27,935 nucleotides of DNA from CAZMHL01 sp045605445 (GTDB taxonomy: Bacteria > Bacillota > Clostridia > RGIG6154), in the NCBI GenBank assembly GCA_045605445.1, contig JAZUPZ010000014.1:1-27935 (forward strand). The letters run 5' to 3'. The notes beneath the pieces were generated by a model, which did not search any database, was not told the origin of the DNA, and worked only from the letters and a program-made list of their open reading frames with translations. This document shows positions 23,640 to 27,935 of this stretch, piece by piece; within the stretch, counting starts at the first letter, position 1, and the number at the start of each line of letters is the position of its first letter. The position numbers and the translations under genes are program-made.

Positions 23640-23668
23640 TTGAGTTTTGGGTATTTGTATGGTATAAT
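23640..23668 (+). promoter_or_regulatory. Promoter of the SLOG-family gene
   Basis: -35 TTGAGT (23640-23645) and -10 TATAAT (23663-23668), spacer 17 bp, immediately after the phage terminator. Confidence 0.7.
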
Positions 23669-23699
23669 ATACTTATTATATAATAAGGAAAGAAAACAT

Positions 23700-24164
23700 A
23701 TGAAAAATACCTGCTGCTTTACGGGACACAGACTTATTCCCGCCGCGGATTACAGAAGAATTTATTACAAAACAAAAATGGAAATACAAAAGCTTGCTAA
23801 AGAGGGCGTGAACAAATTTATTTGCGGCGGAGCGGTTGGCTATGATATGCTTTGCGGAGAGCTTGTGTTACTCGTAAAGAAGGAAATTCCCGATATAAAG
23901 CTTATTATGGCAATTCCCTGCGAAAACCAGCAGAAAAAATATTCCGCTGCCGACAAGCTGAGATATGAAAGACTCGTCCGGGAAGCATCGGAGGTTGTTC
24001 TTCTTTCAAAGGAATATTCCCCGGGGTGTTATCACGCCCGTAACAGATATATGGTAGACAACTCTTCCTATATAATAGCATATTGCATAAAAAACTCCGG
24101 CGGTTCATATTATACTCTGGGGTATGCAAAGAAGAAAGGCGTAGAAATAGTTAATAATGAATAG
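23700..24164 (+). CDS. SLOG-family protein (DUF1273/YpsA-like)
   Basis: 154 residues from the ATG at 23700 (AAGGAAAG upstream); an in-frame ATG 60 bp earlier would place the start inside the promoter. A Rossmann-like fold with FTGHR at residues 7-11 and CGGAVGYDMLCGE at 42-54, the nucleotide-binding signatures of the YpsA/DUF1273 branch of the SLOG superfamily. The conserved NRYMVDNSSYIIAYC segment lies in the second half. Members bind nucleotides or their derivatives; some SLOG proteins act in stress or phage defence, and YpsA affects cell division in Bacillus. Its last codons (VNNE-stop) are formed by the repeat element that follows. Confidence 0.82.
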   Translation: MKNTCCFTGHRLIPAADYRRIYYKTKMEIQKLAKEGVNKFICGGAVGYDMLCGELVLLVKKEIPDIKLIMAIPCENQQKKYSAADKLRYERLVREASEVVLLSKEYSPGCYHARNRYMVDNSSYIIAYCIKNSGGSYYTLGYAKKKGVEIVNNE

Positions 24165-24295
24165 TTAATAGTGAATAGTTCAGGTAGAAATTCCGCAAGC
24201 GGAATTTCATTTGTTGAATAAAACAAAAATGTTGTAGCGAAGCGGAACGTTTTTGTACATCAATTATTCACTCTTCATTATTCATTTTTCATTAA
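24150..24295. repeat. Composite hairpin repeat element (REP/MITE-like)
   Basis: About 30-bp AT-rich ends built from AATAATGAATA-like units (24150-24180 and 24261-24295) are imperfect inverted copies. Between them are a perfect 10-bp hairpin (24187-24208, arms GAAATTCCGC/GCGGAATTTC) and an 11-bp hairpin with one wobble pair (24223-24256, ACAAAAATGTT/AACGTTTTTGT). It has the architecture of a non-autonomous mobile repeat, and a RAYT-type transposase gene lies 3.5 kb downstream. Confidence 0.6.
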
Positions 24296-24319
24296 AACAA
24301 AGCAATTTGGCTTTGTTTT
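24294..24319. terminator. Hairpin terminator after the SLOG gene
   Basis: Perfect 10-bp stem AAAACAAAGC/GCTTTGTTTT with a 6-nt loop and terminal T-run; it works as a terminator on either strand in principle. Confidence 0.55.
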
Positions 24320-24330
24320 GTGACGGCAAA

Positions 24331-24369
24331 GTTACAAAAAACAAGTTATTTTACAATTATGTTACAAAA
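24331..24369 (+). repeat. GTTACAAAA direct repeats before the S-layer promoter
   Basis: GTTACAAAA is found at 24331-24339 and 24361-24369 (30 bp apart), with another TTACA at 24351. They end 12 bp before the -35 box of the S-layer gene, a position typical for an activator. Confidence 0.4.
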
Positions 24370-24381
24370 TGATTTTTATTA

Positions 24382-24410
24382 TTGACAATGCGCTTGACTG
24401 ATTGTATAAT
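24382..24410 (+). promoter_or_regulatory. Consensus sigma-A promoter of the S-layer gene
   Basis: Perfect TTGACA (24382-24387) and TATAAT (24405-24410) with a 17-bp spacer, giving a leader of about 90 nt. The leader contains a small hairpin TCCGT/ACGGA (about 24431-24445) and ends in AAAGGAGGA before ATG. Both fit very strong expression. Confidence 0.85.
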
Positions 24411-24507
24411 CACCAGTGTAGAAGAGTATATCCGTTTTTGACGGAGGTACATATCTAACAGAATATTATTTTTATAATAATAAATTTTTTAAAGGAGGAA
24501 GATTTTC

Positions 24508-27500
24508 ATGAAAAATCTTACAAGAGTTCTTGCATTAGTTCTTGTTTTCTCAATGATGGTATCTTCAGTAGCTTTCGCTGCTAAGTTTACTGACGTTGAA
24601 GAAGGCTCAACTTATGCAGAAGCAACTGATGTTCTCTCAGCTCTCGGTATCGTTAACGGTGATCCCGAAGGTACTTTCAGACCTGAAGATGACATCACAA
24701 GAGCTGAAGTTGTTGCTATCGTTAACAGACTTCAGGGACTTTCAGATGCAGCTAAAGCTGCAGGCGGAGTTACAAGCTATACAGACGTAGCAGCTGATGC
24801 TTGGTACGCTGGCGATGTTAACCTCGCTACACAGATGGGTATCGTATCCGGTGACGGCGACGGCACATTCAGACCTAACGACAACGTTAAATATGAAGAA
24901 GCTGTTAAAATGATGGTTGCTGCTCTCGGTTATGATGCAAAATATGCTGAAAAACAGGGTGGATGGCCTACAGGCTACCTCGTACTCGCTAGCAACGCTG
25001 GTGTTACATCAGGTGTTGGCGTAGGCGCTGGTCAGCTCGCTACAAGAGGCGTTGTTGCTAAACTTGCTTACAATGCTCTTACAGCTCCTATGATGGCATT
25101 CAAACAGTATTCAGACTCTGGTGAAGCTATCTACGCTCCACAGAAAGCTAAAACATTACTTGGTGAAAAACTTGGTTATGTTAAAATCGACGGTGTTGTA
25201 GCTGCTACATCTATCACAGATGTTGCTGGCGTTGGTACACCTGATGATGGTTTCGTTAAAGTTACATATGCTCTTGACGAAGCTACAGACGGAACAAACG
25301 GCAAATACTACAAGTATGTAACAGGTAAAACAGAACTTCTCGACCTTAACGGAACAGAAACACTTGCTGTTGGTACAACAGACGTTGCTACTGCTCTTGG
25401 TTACACAGCTGCTGTTTACGTTGGTGAAAACGAAGACGGCGACAATGAAGTTCTCGCATACGTTCTTAACGCTAAGAAGAACGACGTTGTAGCTCTCAAT
25501 CCTGAACACATTCAGGCTGCTGACACAGGCGTTCTTTACGAATCAAAATTCGGCGTTCAGGATGCTTACATTTCAGTTTATGACGAAGATAACGATTCTT
25601 CAAACAAAGAATACAACCTTGAATTCGGTGCTTCAATCATCGTAAACAACAAATTCTTTGGTAAAGTAAACAAAGTTGTATCAGGAGCTTACTCTTCTGA
25701 CACATACAACGCTAACATGTTCTCAATCGCTGGTGCTGCAACAGACCTCGGTCTCGTTTATGCTCCAAACAACGGAACAGTTGAACTCGTTGACAAAGAT
25801 AACAACGGTAAATACGATTACATCTTCGTAAAATCTTACGAAACAGTTATCGTAGACGAAGTTTACGGCCAGAACAAGAAGATTTCTACAAAACTTTCAG
25901 GTACAATCGATCTTACAAACGCTGTTGACGGTAAAGAAGGTTATTCTTATAGCCTTAAGAAAGACGGCGCTGACATCGCTATCAGCGAACTCAAAGAATA
26001 TGATGTTCTTTCAATCGCTGTAACATCTGACAAGAAGAACTGGGAAATCCTCGTTTCTGACAAGAAGGTAACAGGTACTGTAACATCTGCTTACAAACCT
26101 AACGCTCCTTACACAGTTGATGATTACATCTGGGTAATCAACGATGAAGAATACACAGTAGCTAACTTCGTTGGTAGAAATTCTACATATGATTCTGCTG
26201 TTAAAAATACAGACGCTGGTGACGAAGGTACAGCTCTTATCGATGCTTTCGGTAACATCGCTTACTTCGAAAAGACATCTGCAGTAGCTGGTGACTTCGG
26301 TTTCATTATGGCTGCTGGTCCTTACACATCAATGGGTAAAACAAGCTACGAAGTTCAGATCCTTAACAAAGACGGTTCAGTTGTAAACTATGACCTTGCT
26401 GACAAAATCGACGTAACAGTTGGTCAGACAGAAACACCTGACGTTCTTAAGGATACAGCTTGGACAACATACTTTGCTCCTAGAGCACTTTATGTTGGTT
26501 CAACAATGCACTGGGCATTCACAACAGGTACAACTAATGCTCCTGTAACATATGCTGATATCAACGGAACAACAGTTTACACAACTGGTGATCCTACAAT
26601 CGCTGCTCTTACAGATAACTATGCAAACAGAATCGTAACTTACAAAGTTAACTCTAACGGTAAGATTACTGCTATCACATTCAATGCTACAAGCACAACA
26701 GGCGATCCTGATGATGGTTTGTTCAAGTATGACACACTTTCAAGCACAGCTACAACATCTGAGTACAGTGCTACAAACAAAGCATTCGCTAACAACATTG
26801 GTGTTGACGATTCTACAGTAGTATTCAATCTTCCTATCGGTGCTTCAACAACAGAAGATGATTTCTCAATTTCTTCAGTATCTGCTTTCACAGATGAAAA
26901 GAACTATGACGTATCATTCCTCCAGGTTGATCCTGAAACATCAGATGCAGGCGTAGTTATCCTTACAAACGCTGCTGCACAGGTTGGCGAAGCTGATTGT
27001 CTTGCAGTTATAACAAAGGTTATGACAGCTAAGAACGCTGAAGGTTATAATGTAGTACAGTTCACATTCCTCCAGGATGGTGAAGAAAAGACATATGCTA
27101 CAACAAATGACCTTTATACATCATCACTTGCTAACACAGTTAAGGGTTCATTGATGGAATACTCACTTAACGCTGACGGCGAAATCGACGAAATCGGATT
27201 TGCTGGTGGCACATCAATCTTCGGTCTCCCTGTTGCTTCTCCATATACTGCAACATTTGGCGTAGCTGCTCCTTCTTACACAGTTGCTGCTGGTTATGTT
27301 GAAGGTTTCGTAGTAAGCAAAGATGCAAGCAAGAGACTCCAGATCCAGGATATCGCTAACGTTGCTAACACAACAGCTGCTTACAGACATTCTGTAGACG
27401 GTGCTAATGTTTACGTTGTAGACCTTACAAAGACAAACATTACACCTGTTGAAGCTGCTTACGGTGACATCCAGGCTACATACGTTGATCCTAACGGTAA

Positions 27501-27612
27501 GATTTCTGACGCAGACAGAGATACATACGTTGTAATCAAGTATGTTAAAGGCGTTGCTAAAGACGTTGTAGTTTACAAAGGATTTGCTAAAGCTAACAAC
27601 ATCCTTCAGTAA
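24508..27612 (+). CDS. S-layer protein with N-terminal SLH domains
   Basis: 1034 residues. Signal peptide at residues 1-24 (cleavage after AFA). Three SLH modules: residues 27-76 (GDPEGTFRPEDDITRAE, canonical), 91-140 (GDGDGTFRPNDNVKYEE, with the TRAE position altered) and about 150-192 (degenerate, TRGVVAKLAYNAL). SLH domains hold proteins to pyruvylated wall polysaccharide. The remaining 840 residues are rich in Thr, Ala, Val and Asp, probably beta-structured, with very few cysteines and no enzyme motif that I recognise. Codon use is strongly biased (GCT, ACA, GTT, CTT, with little variation) compared with neighbouring genes. Together with the consensus promoter this indicates an abundant protein, likely a main surface-layer component. 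Confidence 0.88.
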   Translation: MKNLTRVLALVLVFSMMVSSVAFAAKFTDVEEGSTYAEATDVLSALGIVNGDPEGTFRPEDDITRAEVVAIVNRLQGLSDAAKAAGGVTSYTDVAADAWYAGDVNLATQMGIVSGDGDGTFRPNDNVKYEEAVKMMVAALGYDAKYAEKQGGWPTGYLVLASNAGVTSGVGVGAGQLATRGVVAKLAYNALTAPMMAFKQYSDSGEAIYAPQKAKTLLGEKLGYVKIDGVVAATSITDVAGVGTPDDGFVKVTYALDEATDGTNGKYYKYVTGKTELLDLNGTETLAVGTTDVATALGYTAAVYVGENEDGDNEVLAYVLNAKKNDVVALNPEHIQAADTGVLYESKFGVQDAYISVYDEDNDSSNKEYNLEFGASIIVNNKFFGKVNKVVSGAYSSDTYNANMFSIAGAATDLGLVYAPNNGTVELVDKDNNGKYDYIFVKSYETVIVDEVYGQNKKISTKLSGTIDLTNAVDGKEGYSYSLKKDGADIAISELKEYDVLSIAVTSDKKNWEILVSDKKVTGTVTSAYKPNAPYTVDDYIWVINDEEYTVANFVGRNSTYDSAVKNTDAGDEGTALIDAFGNIAYFEKTSAVAGDFGFIMAAGPYTSMGKTSYEVQILNKDGSVVNYDLADKIDVTVGQTETPDVLKDTAWTTYFAPRALYVGSTMHWAFTTGTTNAPVTYADINGTTVYTTGDPTIAALTDNYANRIVTYKVNSNGKITAITFNATSTTGDPDDGLFKYDTLSSTATTSEYSATNKAFANNIGVDDSTVVFNLPIGASTTEDDFSISSVSAFTDEKNYDVSFLQVDPETSDAGVVILTNAAAQVGEADCLAVITKVMTAKNAEGYNVVQFTFLQDGEEKTYATTNDLYTSSLANTVKGSLMEYSLNADGEIDEIGFAGGTSIFGLPVASPYTATFGVAAPSYTVAAGYVEGFVVSKDASKRLQIQDIANVANTTAAYRHSVDGANVYVVDLTKTNITPVEAAYGDIQATYVDPNGKISDADRDTYVVIKYVKGVAKDVVVYKGFAKANNILQ

Positions 27613-27631
27613 TTTATAACTGATAATTAAA

Positions 27632-27659
27632 GGACCGGGTTTTACCCGGTTCTTTTTTT
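27632..27659 (+). terminator. Terminator of the S-layer gene
   Basis: Stem GGACCGGGT/ACCCGGTTC (27632-27640 and 27644-27652, one wobble pair), 3-nt loop, then seven T. Confidence 0.9.
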
Positions 27660-27696
27660 GTTGTCCGGAAACGCACCGGCTTTCAAAACATTAAAC

Positions 27697-27725
27697 TTTA
27701 CAATTTCTTTTACCTGTGGTAAAAT
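27697..27725 (+). promoter_or_regulatory. Candidate promoter of the transposase gene
   Basis: TTTACA (27697-27702) and TAAAAT (27720-27725), spacer 17 bp, 38 bp before the proposed ATG. Confidence 0.45.
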
Positions 27726-27763
27726 ATAAAAAGTGATTAGTAATTAGTAGTGAAGGAAACGGA

Positions 27764-27935
27764 ATGGAAATTCCAAAAAGAAAACCGACAAGGTTAAAGG
27801 GATATGATTATACAAAAACAGGTGTTTATTTTATAACGATTTGCACCAAGGGCAGAGAACATAATTTGTCTGAAATAATTTGCGTAGGGTCGGACGCCTC
27901 TGTCCGACCGACTGTAAAATTAACAAAAATCGGAG
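27764..27935 (+). CDS. REP-associated tyrosine transposase (RAYT, Y1_Tnp), partial
   Basis: Only the first 57 codons are in the window; the gene runs off the end. The N-terminus has the typical RAYT start: PKRKPTRLKGYDYTKTGVYF then ITICTKGREHNLSE, as seen in the TnpA_REP group of the IS200/IS605-like HUH superfamily. The catalytic HUH motif and tyrosine would lie beyond the window. ATG preceded by GAAGGAAA. Such enzymes act on REP-type hairpin repeats. An in-frame palindrome (27888-27909) lies in the coding sequence at the point where family members vary in length. Confidence 0.8.
   Translation, partial: MEIPKRKPTRLKGYDYTKTGVYFITICTKGREHNLSEIICVGSDASVRPTVKLTKIG
27888..27909. repeat. REP-like palindrome inside the transposase gene
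   Basis: GGTCGGAC (27888-27895) and GTCCGACC (27902-27909) are perfect inverted copies around GCCTCT. The surrounding reading frame stays open. Confidence 0.65.

Noticed and set aside
10453..23640. Possible att-site duplication at the ends of the phage operon (GGTTATCC near 10458 and GGATAACC near 23611)
   Set aside because: The two are short and inverted relative to each other, not direct repeats as attachment sites would be.
24165..24300. CRISPR-like repeated AATAATGAATA units
   Set aside because: The units are short, adjacent and inverted, with no regular spacers; a REP/MITE-like element fits better.
1..27935. tRNA or rRNA genes and riboswitches
   Set aside because: Scanning by eye found no cloverleaf, CCA end or recognisable riboswitch core; a covariance-model search would be needed to exclude small RNAs.

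Overview
The window looks like a chromosomal segment of an anaerobic, low-GC, Gram-positive bacterium of the class Clostridia. The evidence is AT-rich DNA, sigma-A type promoters (TTGACA-17-TATAAT), GGAGG ribosome sites, a lipoprotein-anchored ABC transporter, SLH-domain S-layer anchoring, a copper-amine-oxidase-type stalk domain, and a phage with Firmicute-type head and tail genes. I cannot assign a species. Every gene I support lies on the + strand.

Layout. (1) 270-2513: amino-acid ABC uptake operon (binding lipoprotein, permease, ATPase), with a perfect 13-bp stem-loop between the first two genes and a terminator after the third. (2) 2982-7233: envelope operon of a MoxR ATPase, a DUF58 protein, a multi-pass membrane protein with a DUF4129-like tail but no transglutaminase domain, and a secreted protein with a papain-like region plus a stalk domain. 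(3) 7476-8639 a cation diffusion facilitator and 8952-10307 a MATE exporter, each with its own promoter and terminator. (4) About 10604-23637: one long phage structural operon of about 13 kb. It holds small and large terminase, portal, scaffold, P22-type coat, connectors, major tail protein, tail chaperone, short tape measure, distal tail, tail-associated protein, tail tip, amidase, a barnase-type RNase with a MuF-like N-terminus, barstar, a barstar remnant and a holin. (5) 23700-24164: a SLOG/YpsA-like protein, followed by a hairpin-rich repeat. (6) 24508-27612: a 1034-residue SLH S-layer protein behind a consensus promoter. (7) 27764 to the end: the start of a REP-associated (RAYT/Y1) transposase carrying an in-frame palindrome.

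The most interesting part is the phage operon. It has head, tail and lysis genes but no integrase, repressor, excisionase or replication gene, and it sits between ordinary host genes with a terminator on each side. Its small terminase consists only of the part that normally lies C-terminal to the DNA-binding domain. The large terminase has no ATG, GTG or TTG start upstream of its Walker A motif; an ATA stands where the start should be. The barnase keeps every catalytic residue I could check and is joined to a MuF-like cysteine motif, with barstar immediately downstream. Together this suggests a domesticated or decaying phage-like particle (gene-transfer-agent-like or PBSX-like) that carries a toxin and its immunity gene. 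That reading is an inference from gene content, and a partly eroded prophage is the main alternative.
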